Source: Hyphomonas sp. L-53-1-40
GTDB lineage: Bacteria > Pseudomonadota > Alphaproteobacteria > Caulobacterales > Hyphomonadaceae
DNA: 64,000 bases
Assembly (NCBI RefSeq): GCF_000682775.1
Contig: NZ_AWFI01000012.1
Coordinates: forward strand, 372,001-436,000
Reading direction: 5' to 3'
The position numbers and the translations under genes are program-made. Shown piece by piece: positions 8,670-17,246 of the stretch; within the stretch, counting starts at the first letter, position 1; each line of letters begins with the position of its first letter. Under the pieces are notes generated by a model. It saw nothing but the letters and a program-made list of their open reading frames with translations. It ran no database searches and was not told the DNA's origin.

Positions 8670-8873
8670 ACTGCCGCCCTCGATTCAGATGCAATCAACG
8701 CCCCACCCAATACCGGGCATTGCGCTAAACATTATCTGAAACAGAGGCCTGCAACAACATTCCGATCCCGAAATGAAACGCTGGTAGAGACAATAAAACT
8801 GTCAAAACTTGCTGCAATTCAGCCGTGACGAGAGTTGTATTCACCGCGAACGCCTGTCAGGCGAAACTTGGGA

Positions 8874-9686
8874 TTACTTGCCCATCTCGTCGGGAATCGT
8901 CTGGTCCATGGTCTGGGCCGGATGACAGCAGGATGGACCGCTGACAATCCGGGCCGGAACGCCCGCAACGGTGCACTTGGCGGGCACGTCCTTCAGCACG
9001 ACGCTGCCGGCCGCAACCTTGGCTTCGTCACCGATATGGATGTTGCCCAGAACCTTGGCACCAACCGAAAGCAAGACACCCTTGCCGATCTTGGGATGGC
9101 GATCGCCGACTTCCTTGCCTGTGCCGCCCAATGTCACCCCGTGGAGCAGTGAACAGTCATCGCCAACAATCGCTGTCTCACCAATCGTGATTCCGGAGGC
9201 ATGGTCCAGCATGACGCCTGTGCCGATGCGGGCGGCGGGGTGAATGTCGACACCGAACAGTTCCGAAGCGCGGCTCTGGAAATGGAAGGCCAGCGTTTCG
9301 CGGCCTTCACGCCAAAGATGATTGGCGACGCGATACGTCTGAAGCGCGAGGAACCCCTTGAAGTAGAGGAAGGGTTGAAGCATGCCCCGGCAAGCTGGAT
9401 CACGCTCAAGAACGGCCTGCATGTCGGCTTCAGCCGCGGTCACCAGAGAACGGTGGTTATCATACGTATCGCTGAGTATATGGCGCACCTGCTGGGTGCT
9501 CATGACCGGGCTCTTGAGCTTCTCAGCCAGATGGAACGACAGAGCCTGACACAGGGTCGAATGCGCAAGGATCGCGGAGTTCAGATAACTCGACAGCGTC
9601 GGCTCATCCGCCGCAGCGGCGCGCGCTTCAAAACGCAGGCGGTTCCAGGCGGGCGCCGGGGCGCCGATATCCGGGTTCTCTGGCAT
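8874..9686 (-). CDS. cysE: Serine O-acetyltransferase
   Basis: Transfers acetyl from acetyl-CoA to L-serine, the first step of cysteine synthesis. 270 residues with the CysE N-terminal helical domain (about 10-130) and the left-handed beta-helix of hexapeptide repeats. The active-site region VDIHPAARIGTGVMLDHASG is conserved, as is the cofactor loop GVTLGGTGKEVGDRHPKIG. The start at 9686 is preceded by GGAAGGAAG; an in-frame start at 9791 would overlap the RND gene and is unlikely. It lies 70 bases downstream of the RND permease gene, and no strong terminator was seen between them. Confidence 0.93.
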   Translation of the reverse strand: MPENPDIGAPAPAWNRLRFEARAAAADEPTLSSYLNSAILAHSTLCQALSFHLAEKLKSPVMSTQQVRHILSDTYDNHRSLVTAAEADMQAVLERDPACRGMLQPFLYFKGFLALQTYRVANHLWREGRETLAFHFQSRASELFGVDIHPAARIGTGVMLDHASGITIGETAIVGDDCSLLHGVTLGGTGKEVGDRHPKIGKGVLLSVGAKVLGNIHIGDEAKVAAGSVVLKDVPAKCTVAGVPARIVSGPSCCHPAQTMDQTIPDEMGK

Positions 9687-9756
9687 GTCTCTTCCTTCCA
9701 GTCCCTGACTAAACGAGATGGGCGATTTTTGCCCGAGTGCAAGTGTTGGCAGCCAA

Positions 9757-12700
9757 TTACTCAGCTGGCATTTCCGAGCGGTTAAACACATGGCGCATCG
9801 CGGTGCGAACGGGTTTTGCTGTCGTGATGCGAAATACTGCGGGCGTGAAGTACAAGGCCAGCAGCGCTGATCCGCCGACCCCGCCTGAAATTCCCGCTGC
9901 CAGCGGCATCCAGAAAGAGTCCCCGGTCAGCAGGATCGGCACAAAACCGCCCATTGTCGTCAGCGTCGTTGCCACGATGTGCCGAGTGGCGTCCACGACC
10001 ACTTCGCGCTGGGCAATCACATCGTCGGCCATCGCTGCGGGATTGGCCCTCAACAGGGACAAGACCACGATGGAGCCGTTGATCGCGATCCCGAACAGGC
10101 CAAGCCCGCCGATAATGGCATTGAAACCAAATGGCAGATTGAACAGCCAGACCCCGAAGAAGGCGAAGCCGAGCGACAAGAAGCCGGAGGCGAGTACGAG
10201 CAGCATCATGCGGAACGAGTTGAACACAAGCATGATTGCGCCTGCCATCACCATGACAAGCGGCACGCCTACGGCGGCAAGATTGCCAACGGCATCGCTG
10301 GAGTTTTCTGCCTCGCCACCGACGACGACCTCATACCCCGCTGGTACATGAAAACCGGTTTCCGCAAAACGGGCCTGATAGTCCTCCAGCACCGGTGCCG
10401 GCAGTGTGTAGGGGTCCAGATAGGCCAGAATCTGATTCATCCGCTGGCCGTTCCGGCGCGTGATGACTGCTGTCTCCGGAACGAGCGTGACCTCGCCCAA
10501 TGCGGAGATCGGCGTGCCAGAACCGTTGCCGACCGTTGCCGAGCGCAAATCTGACATACCGGACCGGCGCGACATCGGCGCGATGACTTTCACGGGCAAT
10601 TCCTCGGTGCCTTCAAGGACCGATCCAGCCCGGACACCTTCGAGCTCCGCGCTGAGGTCTGCCGCAATATCAGTGAGGCGCTCGCCCGCCATTGCAGAGG
10701 CGGCTTCATCGGCCTGCAAGCGCATGGTCGGCGCGCCAAGCTCCAGCGAAGCCACGGTGTAGGTTACTCCGGGGGTTTGTCCGAGCACGGCGCGTGTCTG
10801 GTCCCCAATCATGTTCAACGTGTCAAAGTCATTCCCCATGATCCGGAACTCAATCGGCGCATCCGCAGGCGGGCCCTGTTCGAATGGCAGCGCCAGAAAA
10901 CGGGCGCTCGGGAATTCTTCGCGCACCCTGCGCTGGACTTCTCCGACGATTTCATGCGTCCGCTCATTCGAATCCAGCTGGACCCAGCCAGATGCAAAGC
11001 CTTCAACACCTTCGGTATTGTTGATGATATTGTAATAGACTCGCGGAGAGGGCTGGCCGAGCACCCATGTCACATCCTCGACCCCCTCGATGCCACTGAT
11101 CATCTCGGTCGCGCGATGGACCAAATCGACCGTATCGTGGATGTCTGCCTCGGGCGAGAGTTGCAGCGACACCTGAAACTGGTCGCGCTCCGTCTGCGGA
11201 AAGAATTGTGATGGTAGTTGGCCAACGAGCCAGAAGCCGAACACCGCAGGGGCGACACCCGCCAGAATACCCAGCGGCGGATAGCGCAGCACCATTTCAA
11301 TAGAGGCCCGGTAGCCATCGGAAATGAAGTCATTCGTGAAGCCGTCGCGCCACCAGCGACGCGGCCGCTTCGCATGCCCCGTCTCCCAGCCCCGCTTGCG
11401 GTCAAACCAACCGGCCATGGCCGGGATAACCGTGATGGATACCACGAAAGAGGCTGTAATCGAGAACACGACTGACAGGCCGATCATGCCGACAAACTCT
11501 CCTGCCCCGCCGGGCAGCATGGCGATGGGCGCGAAAGCAAGCGCCGTTGTCAGGGTGGAGGCCGCGAGCGGTGCTGCCAGATGGTTCAGGCTCTTGCGGA
11601 TCGCTTCGAAACGGTTCTGCCCCTTGGCGCGCAACTGGTCGAATTCGTCCACCACAACGATCGCATTGTCGATCAACAGGCCAAGTGAAATGACAAGCCC
11701 CGTCACCGACATCTGGTGCAGCGGGTGACCAAAAAGGCTGAACAGGATCAGCACGAGGCTGACCGTCAACGGGATGGCCATGCCGACCACGATGGCCGAA
11801 CGCCACCCCATCGTGACGAACAGGACGAGGACGACGATGAAGGCGGAAAACAACAGGCTCTGCGCAAGACCGTTAAGGCGGTCATTGGTGTAGAGACTCT
11901 GGTCGAAGATTGTCTCGACCTTGAGCCCTGGCGGCGCGGATGCCGCAAAATTTTCAGATATCTCACGCGCACCTTCAGCCCATTTATCGACGCGCTGGCC
12001 GGGCGAAATATAGACGCCGACCATGACCGTGCGGAGATTGTTCTCATAGGCCTGCTGAGTGGACGGATCGGCAAAGCCCTTCTCAACCCGGGCCACATCG
12101 GCCACGCGAACAGCCGAGCCGTCGGCACGTTGCAAGAGCGGAACCTGGCGAACACGGGATATGCCATCGAATTCACCGCCGACCTCAAAGCCGATCGTGC
12201 CGCCTTCCCCGCGCAAACGGCCCGCTGGTGTCTTGCTGTCAGCCGATGCGATCAATGCCGCGGCCTGCCGGAAAGACAGGCCGGATGCTGAAAGCGCTTG
12301 TGGATCGACGACAACGCGCACTTCCTCGACGGGCATGCCATAGGTTTCGGTTTCTTCTGTTCCGGGCAGGCGTTGAAACTGGTCTTCGAGATCAAGCGCG
12401 AGACGCCGCATGACAGTGAGCGGCGGATCTCCCTCGCCGGTCCATGTCAGGCCCACCACAAGCGTCGCGGCGCCGACATAGAGGCGTTCGACTTCGGGCG
12501 TGCCGACGCCTGTTGGGAACTGCGCACGGGCCTCCTCAACCTGCCCTCGGATCAGAGTCCAGGTATCATCCACTTCGGCTTCGGACAGGTCTTCCCGAAT
12601 TTCGACCCGGACCTGCGAGAAGCCGGACCGGCTGGTCGAGGTCACGTCTTCGATTTCGGGCAATTCCATCAGCGCCGCTTCAACCGGTTCTGTTATCAGC

Positions 12701-12876
12701 GCCTCGATCCGCTCAGCGTCTGCGCCGGGGAATGGCGTCAGCACATAGCCATAGCGTTCAATCAGGGTCGGGTCTTCCTGACGCCCCAAAGTCAGCATTG
12801 CGCCCAGTCCGCCAATCAGGACTACGAGAATGGCAAGGATCGCCAGGCGCGGCAATTTGAAGAAGAGTGTCGACAT
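9757..12876 (-). CDS. RND efflux transporter permease subunit (AcrB/D/F superfamily)
   Basis: 1039 residues of the resistance-nodulation-division pump type, driven by proton exchange across the inner membrane. The N-terminal helix, two large periplasmic loops and the clustered helices at about 335-490 and 845-1010 follow the family. The TM4 motif that is usually Asp-Asp reads LLIDNAIVVVDE (Asp403-Asn404), so the second acidic residue is replaced, as occurs in some RND subfamilies. It lies 5 bases after the adaptor gene in the tetR operon. No outer-membrane channel gene is nearby, so a TolC-type partner elsewhere is likely. The substrate is unknown. Confidence 0.93.
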   Translation of the reverse strand: MSTLFFKLPRLAILAILVVLIGGLGAMLTLGRQEDPTLIERYGYVLTPFPGADAERIEALITEPVEAALMELPEIEDVTSTSRSGFSQVRVEIREDLSEAEVDDTWTLIRGQVEEARAQFPTGVGTPEVERLYVGAATLVVGLTWTGEGDPPLTVMRRLALDLEDQFQRLPGTEETETYGMPVEEVRVVVDPQALSASGLSFRQAAALIASADSKTPAGRLRGEGGTIGFEVGGEFDGISRVRQVPLLQRADGSAVRVADVARVEKGFADPSTQQAYENNLRTVMVGVYISPGQRVDKWAEGAREISENFAASAPPGLKVETIFDQSLYTNDRLNGLAQSLLFSAFIVVLVLFVTMGWRSAIVVGMAIPLTVSLVLILFSLFGHPLHQMSVTGLVISLGLLIDNAIVVVDEFDQLRAKGQNRFEAIRKSLNHLAAPLAASTLTTALAFAPIAMLPGGAGEFVGMIGLSVVFSITASFVVSITVIPAMAGWFDRKRGWETGHAKRPRRWWRDGFTNDFISDGYRASIEMVLRYPPLGILAGVAPAVFGFWLVGQLPSQFFPQTERDQFQVSLQLSPEADIHDTVDLVHRATEMISGIEGVEDVTWVLGQPSPRVYYNIINNTEGVEGFASGWVQLDSNERTHEIVGEVQRRVREEFPSARFLALPFEQGPPADAPIEFRIMGNDFDTLNMIGDQTRAVLGQTPGVTYTVASLELGAPTMRLQADEAASAMAGERLTDIAADLSAELEGVRAGSVLEGTEELPVKVIAPMSRRSGMSDLRSATVGNGSGTPISALGEVTLVPETAVITRRNGQRMNQILAYLDPYTLPAPVLEDYQARFAETGFHVPAGYEVVVGGEAENSSDAVGNLAAVGVPLVMVMAGAIMLVFNSFRMMLLVLASGFLSLGFAFFGVWLFNLPFGFNAIIGGLGLFGIAINGSIVVLSLLRANPAAMADDVIAQREVVVDATRHIVATTLTTMGGFVPILLTGDSFWMPLAAGISGGVGGSALLALYFTPAVFRITTAKPVRTAMRHVFNRSEMPAE

Positions 12877-12881
12877 CGGGT

Positions 12882-14066
12882 CTAGCCACCATTCACGGTG
12901 GAGGCGCGGTGAACATCCCGCGGCTCAACCGGCAAGCCAGGCACAATACGCTGCAGGCCATTGGTGATGACGCGCTCGCCATCCGTCACCGCGCCGCGCA
13001 CGAAAGCGCGGTCACCATCAGTATGCACCATTTCGACCGGGCGCGTTGCAACCTGCCAGCCTGAGCCGACCGGCTCCGCCACATAGATAGTCCAGAGGCC
13101 GCGAGAGGCCGTCGACAATGCTTTCACCGGAACCCAGAAGCCCGGCTCGTCTATATTCCGCTCCATGGTCAGACGGACCACAGCGCCGGAAGCGACGATT
13201 TCGGCATCATTGATCTCGAACACAGCTGCGACCGTGCGCTGCGCCGGGTCGATCACGCCGGTCACGCTGCGCAAGACAGCCTCAACTGCCCCTGTATCGG
13301 CCTGCAAAGTATACGCATCTCCAGGTATCAGGCGCGCCGCGCTGTTGGCGGGTAGCCCGATGCGCGCTTCGAGATGCGCTGCTTCGACCAGATCCAGAAT
13401 CGGTTGGCCCACGCCGGCAATCGCGCCCTCATCGGACCTGCGCGCCGTGACCACGCCATCGAACGGCGCCGAGATGCGGGACAGGTCAATCTGGACACGG
13501 AAAATATCGGCTTGCGCCTTGGCCGCTTCGACTCGGGCCAGCGCAGTATTCGCCTGGGCTTCGGCTTCATCGACCGCCTGCTGGGATACGTGGCCTTGCA
13601 TCTTGAGGGTACGTTGTCGCTCGACCGTGCTCAGGGCGAGAGAGTGCGCAGCGCGCGCCTCCTTGACCACGGCGGTGGCCGATGCGAGTTGGGCGCGCAG
13701 GCCGCGCGTGTCGAGGCTTGCCAGAATGCTGCCCTGCTTGACGCGATCGCCCACATCAACGGCAATGGTCTCGATACGGCCACCAGCGGAAAAGCCCAGC
13801 GCAGAATTGCGTCGCGCTTCGGCAAGGCCGGAATAGGTTTCGTTCAGCGTGAAGGCTGTGGTCAACTCGACTGGCGCAACCTGCACCGCCATCGGCACAG
13901 GCGCGACCGTGGCCACTTTGGGCCCCTCTTTGCTGCGCAGCTGCGTCGCAGCCAGCACAAGGCCGCCGCAAACGAGCAACAGGATGATGAGGAAGAACAG
14001 CCCCTTCAGGGCCGTCGGCCGTTTGTCACGTGCGGTATCTCCGGCTGTGTGATCAATGTCGGTCAT
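12882..14066 (-). CDS. RND efflux periplasmic adaptor (membrane fusion protein)
   Basis: 394 residues. A single N-terminal transmembrane helix (about 23-43) is followed by the lipoyl half-motif SAGGRIETIAVDVGDRVKQGSILASL, a helical hairpin (about 110-175), the second lipoyl half (ISAPFDGVVTARRSDEGAIAGVGQPILDL) and beta-barrel and membrane-proximal domains. It links the inner-membrane pump to an outer-membrane channel. Its start overlaps the tetR stop by four bases (ATGA at 14063-14066), indicating translational coupling, and the pump follows 5 bases later. Confidence 0.92.
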   Translation of the reverse strand: MTDIDHTAGDTARDKRPTALKGLFFLIILLLVCGGLVLAATQLRSKEGPKVATVAPVPMAVQVAPVELTTAFTLNETYSGLAEARRNSALGFSAGGRIETIAVDVGDRVKQGSILASLDTRGLRAQLASATAVVKEARAAHSLALSTVERQRTLKMQGHVSQQAVDEAEAQANTALARVEAAKAQADIFRVQIDLSRISAPFDGVVTARRSDEGAIAGVGQPILDLVEAAHLEARIGLPANSAARLIPGDAYTLQADTGAVEAVLRSVTGVIDPAQRTVAAVFEINDAEIVASGAVVRLTMERNIDEPGFWVPVKALSTASRGLWTIYVAEPVGSGWQVATRPVEMVHTDGDRAFVRGAVTDGERVITNGLQRIVPGLPVEPRDVHRASTVNGG

Positions 14067-14782
14067 GGGTTTTGTCCTGGCAGGCGGCCACTTCCAGTCC
14101 CGTCAGCAGGCTTTAGCAGCCCACGGATCTGAAGATCGGCATGGAATTCAATGAAGTCTGTTGCGGTCATCGGCTGTTGGTTCGGGACGAGCTGATGGAA
14201 TTGCGGCATGTGGATCAGCAATTGCGCGAGCCCGTGAGAGGCGGCCCAGATTGATTTGGCTGCCATGACGGGATCAAGCGAAGGATCAAAAACCTCAAGC
14301 TCCTGCCCTTCGGTGACCATACTGATCAGCACGCCAAAGGCCTGTCCTTTCTGAGACGCCACAAATCCGTCCCAGGATAATGGCGCGGCACAGCCTTCCG
14401 GGACGGTGCTCTGGATGCTGGAAAAGGCGGCGGCGTAGTGGAAGGGGCGAGTCACTGCAGTCTCCACATAAGTGGCCACGCACGCCTTGGCGCGTTGCAG
14501 AAAAGGACGGTCTGCACTGGAGCTGCGATCAACCTTCTGAAGGAGCCGCTCAAAAAACGCCTCTTTCAACTCATCAATCAATTCATCCTTCGAGCCGAAA
14601 TACTTGTAGATTGCGGAGGGTGAGTAATCGATCTCGTCGGCGAGCCGACGAATTGACAAGCCGTTTTCGCCTTCCTTGGCGAAAACGCGCTCTGCGGCGG
14701 AAATAATCGATTCCCGCACGCGCAAGCGACGACGATCGGCTGGCGTCGCTTCGGAAACGTTATCTGTCTGCATATGGCACAT
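14063..14782 (-). CDS. TetR-family repressor of the efflux operon
   Basis: 239 residues from the ATG at 14782; an ATG three codons later (14773) is equally possible. The N-terminal helix-turn-helix is clear: VRESIISAAERVFAKEGENG, then LSIRRLADEIDYSPSAIYKYFGSKDELIDEL. The rest is a helical ligand-binding domain of the WHG-like type. A perfect palindrome lies 22 bases upstream of the start, and the gene leads directly into the adaptor and pump genes, so it most likely represses its own operon until a pump substrate binds. A longer TTG start at 14842 is rejected because it would place the palindrome inside the gene. Confidence 0.9.
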   Translation of the reverse strand: MCHMQTDNVSEATPADRRRLRVRESIISAAERVFAKEGENGLSIRRLADEIDYSPSAIYKYFGSKDELIDELKEAFFERLLQKVDRSSSADRPFLQRAKACVATYVETAVTRPFHYAAAFSSIQSTVPEGCAAPLSWDGFVASQKGQAFGVLISMVTEGQELEVFDPSLDPVMAAKSIWAASHGLAQLLIHMPQFHQLVPNQQPMTATDFIEFHADLQIRGLLKPADGTGSGRLPGQNP

Positions 14783-14804
14783 TACTCGCGCAAACCGTTC
14801 AGAA

Positions 14805-14821
14805 AGTGAACACTGTTCACT
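14805..14821. promoter_or_regulatory. Probable TetR operator
   Basis: Perfect 17-base palindrome AGTGAACA-C-TGTTCACT just upstream of the tetR start and inside the 126-base divergent gap to the nitroreductase gene. Length, symmetry and position fit a TetR autoregulatory site; it may also affect the divergent gene. Binding is inferred. Confidence 0.75.
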
Positions 14822-14908
14822 CTTGTACGCCTCCCGACGCAATTGCTCAAGCCTGCAATCGTTAATGACCGCCTTTAAGAACGAGTCTCACCCTCCTATG
14901 TTGCCGCG

Positions 14909-15538
14909 ATGACAAAGCGATTCCCCCCCGCCCCAGCCATTGCGACCCCCATGCTGGCAACACGCCCAAGCGCCGAGGCGCGGCAGCTGCTCGCCTTGCG
15001 ACGCTCTGCCGGAAAACATTTTATCGGTGAGCCGGGGCCGTCTCCCGAGGCGCTGGATGAATTGCTCGAAATCGCAGCGCGGGTACCAGACCACCGTCGG
15101 ATGACCCCCTGGCGGTTCATCGTATTTGAAGGAAAGTCCCGCGAAGATTTCGGGCAGGAGCTGGCGCGTATTCGGGGGGAAACGCTTGAAGGCGCCGAAT
15201 CCCGCGATTTGCTGGAAGCCGCCGGTCTTTTTCTGCGCGCGCCCGTGGTGGTCGCGGTCATATCTGCTCCAACGGATGACGGCCGCACGCCCGTCTGGGA
15301 ACAGGAACTCTCCGCCGGAGCGGTGTGCTACAATCTGCTGCTTGCTGCGAATGCCAGCGGATGGGCCGGGGCCTGGCTAAGCGAGTGGCCAGCCTTCGAT
15401 AATCAGGTTGCGGGAAGTCTTGGCCTGTCCGAGACCGAACGGGTCGCCGGCTTCATCTATCTCGGAACTTCAAAAATATCCCCACCGGAACGCGGACGGG
15501 CGGATATGTCTGCACTCGTGACCCGCTGGACGCGCTAA
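14909..15538 (+). CDS. Nitroreductase-family oxidoreductase (YdjA-like)
   Basis: 209 residues of the FMN-dependent nitroreductase fold, probably reducing nitro or quinone compounds with NAD(P)H. The N-terminal [19 protein letters not shown] supplies the usual Arg-Arg-Ser FMN phosphate contact. Further motifs are [18 protein letters not shown] and, in the C-terminal half, [20 protein letters not shown] and YLGTS. An in-frame ATG at 14951 lies just before the conserved part and is an alternative start; neither has a clear ribosome site. Divergent from the tetR efflux operon. Its stop overlaps the end of the convergent queF. Confidence 0.85.
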   Translation: MTKRFPPAPAIATPMLATRPSAEARQLLALRRSAGKHFIGEPGPSPEALDELLEIAARVPDHRRMTPWRFIVFEGKSREDFGQELARIRGETLEGAESRDLLEAAGLFLRAPVVVAVISAPTDDGRTPVWEQELSAGAVCYNLLLAANASGWAGAWLSEWPAFDNQVAGSLGLSETERVAGFIYLGTSKISPPERGRADMSALVTRWTR

Positions 15539-16002
15539 CCGCGACCGCGATAGGACGCAACGCCCGTATCCGGCACGTGAAGTCCGGCAGGCACCTCGCC
15601 GGACTGCCAGAACACATCAATCGGGATGCCACCGCGCGGGTACCAGTATCCCGAAATACGCAACCAGGTCGCTTCTGTGAAATCGAAGATTTTCTTGCCG
15701 ATGGATACGGTGCAATCCTCATGGAAAGCGCCATGATTGCGGAAACTGGTCAGATAGAGCTTGAGGCTCTTTGACTCTACCAGCCACTGACCCGGCGCAT
15801 AGTCGATCACAAGATGTGCGAAATCCGGCTGGCCTGTCACCGGACAAAGCGAGGTGAACTCGGGGGCCACGAAGCGTGTCAGATAGAGCGTGCCAGCGTG
15901 CGGATTAGGCACGCGCTCCAACTGGGCGTCTTCCGGGTTTTGCGGTTGGTGGGTCTGCTGGCCGAGTTGGTCCAGGCCCTGATAGATCGGATTGTCAGCC
16001 AT
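15535..16002 (-). CDS. queF: NADPH-dependent 7-cyano-7-deazaguanine reductase
   Basis: Reduces preQ0 to preQ1 in queuosine biosynthesis. 155 residues, the short (type I) form. The T-fold hallmarks are present: the catalytic Cys in [11 protein letters not shown] (Cys53, with Asp60) and the QueF signature [14 protein letters not shown] (76-89), followed by His93-Glu94. The start lies 1 base after the stop of the antiporter gene, so the two are co-transcribed. The stop overlaps the convergent nitroreductase gene by 4 bases. Confidence 0.95.
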   Translation of the reverse strand: MADNPIYQGLDQLGQQTHQPQNPEDAQLERVPNPHAGTLYLTRFVAPEFTSLCPVTGQPDFAHLVIDYAPGQWLVESKSLKLYLTSFRNHGAFHEDCTVSIGKKIFDFTEATWLRISGYWYPRGGIPIDVFWQSGEVPAGLHVPDTGVASYRGRG

Positions 16003-16003
16003 A

Positions 16004-17026
16004 TTATAGGATCGCCGGTACGGGAATGAGATTGAATGTCAGCCCCATATAGAGCGCATAGCCCAAAAGGAGAACTGCTCCTTCCCAGCGGGCGATCAGC
16101 TTGCCGGAAATTGCAAACAGCACCATCAGCGCAACCGACAGGACGAGCGCTGACATGTCGCCAACACTAATCAGGCTGTGGCCCGCGCCAGAGGCCAATG
16201 CGTCCGTTGTCACATCTCCACTCGGCATACTGCGCACGCTGAACGGGTGGACGAGAGCTGTCAGGCCGAGAATACCTAATATATTGAATATGTTGGAACC
16301 AATGATGTTGCCGAGCGCGACATCGGCCTTGCCGCGGAAAGCCGCGATGGCAGACGTGGCAAGCTCTGGGAGACTGGTCCCGACCGCCACGATAGAGAGC
16401 CCGATGACCGTCTCGCTGATGCCAAACTCTCGTGCAATGACTACGCCGCCGTCGACAAGCAGTTTCGCGCCGACCACCACGCCCATAAGACCCGCCAGAG
16501 CAATGAATACCCCCTTCACCACGCCGTAATTGGCCTCAACCGTTTCGCCTTCCCCGGCGTGCATTTCAGCCACCTCGTCGCCAGCTGCCTGGTCGGCAAA
16601 CAAGGAGAAGGCAATATAGCCGAGCAAACATGCGACCAGCACAAATCCTGCAAGGCGTGAAAACAGGTCAAACCAGATCAACACGCACAGAAGGGCGGTA
16701 ACAATGACCATGATGGATGTATCGCGCATCAGGGCGCTTGGATTGGTAATGATGGGATGGATCACCGCCGCCACGCCGAGCACCAGAAGGATGTTGGCGA
16801 TGTTGGAACCAACGACATTGCCCACCGCTATGCCGACTGCACCTTCATTGATCGCGCGCAAACTGGTCACCAACTCAGGGACCGACGTGCCGAAACCGAC
16901 TAGAGTGAGGCCTATGACCAATTCGGAAATGTTGAGCTTTCGCGCAACGCTGACCGATCCTCGAACAAGCCCCTCCCCTCCGATAAACAGGAGGACGAGA
17001 CCGCCCAGAACCATCAGATATGTCAT
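16004..17026 (-). CDS. Calcium/sodium antiporter (CaCA family, YrbG-like)
   Basis: 340 residues, about ten transmembrane helices. The two inverted alpha-repeats of the cation/Ca exchanger family are visible as [15 protein letters not shown] with [16 protein letters not shown], and [15 protein letters not shown] with [16 protein letters not shown]. An acidic cytoplasmic loop ([11 protein letters not shown]) separates the halves. The start at 17026 is preceded by GGGGA at good spacing; an upstream in-frame start at 17086 would add an unrelated tail. Forms an operon with queF. Confidence 0.92.
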   Translation of the reverse strand: MTYLMVLGGLVLLFIGGEGLVRGSVSVARKLNISELVIGLTLVGFGTSVPELVTSLRAINEGAVGIAVGNVVGSNIANILLVLGVAAVIHPIITNPSALMRDTSIMVIVTALLCVLIWFDLFSRLAGFVLVACLLGYIAFSLFADQAAGDEVAEMHAGEGETVEANYGVVKGVFIALAGLMGVVVGAKLLVDGGVVIAREFGISETVIGLSIVAVGTSLPELATSAIAAFRGKADVALGNIIGSNIFNILGILGLTALVHPFSVRSMPSGDVTTDALASGAGHSLISVGDMSALVLSVALMVLFAISGKLIARWEGAVLLLGYALYMGLTFNLIPVPAIL

Positions 17027-17246
17027 GAAAATCCCCGTAGGAAAGATTGAAGTTACGAATATGGGGAACAGCCCGACGTCGCGCAATCAGGCCCATGATG
17101 ACTATTTTTGCGAAGCCAGGACGCATCGCCCACATGCAAAAAAGCAGCTATCGGATTGGAAGTGACAAATTTCAGCAAACTTGTTCACCGTACACTCAGC
17201 TAGATGGCGCACATAACTCAATGAATACACAGGGATCGAACACAGG

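Noticed and set aside
8851-8863. Short palindrome CGCCTGTCAGGCG at the end of cysE, considered as a terminator
   Set aside because: Only four pairs can form with a reasonable loop and there is no U tract on the minus strand.
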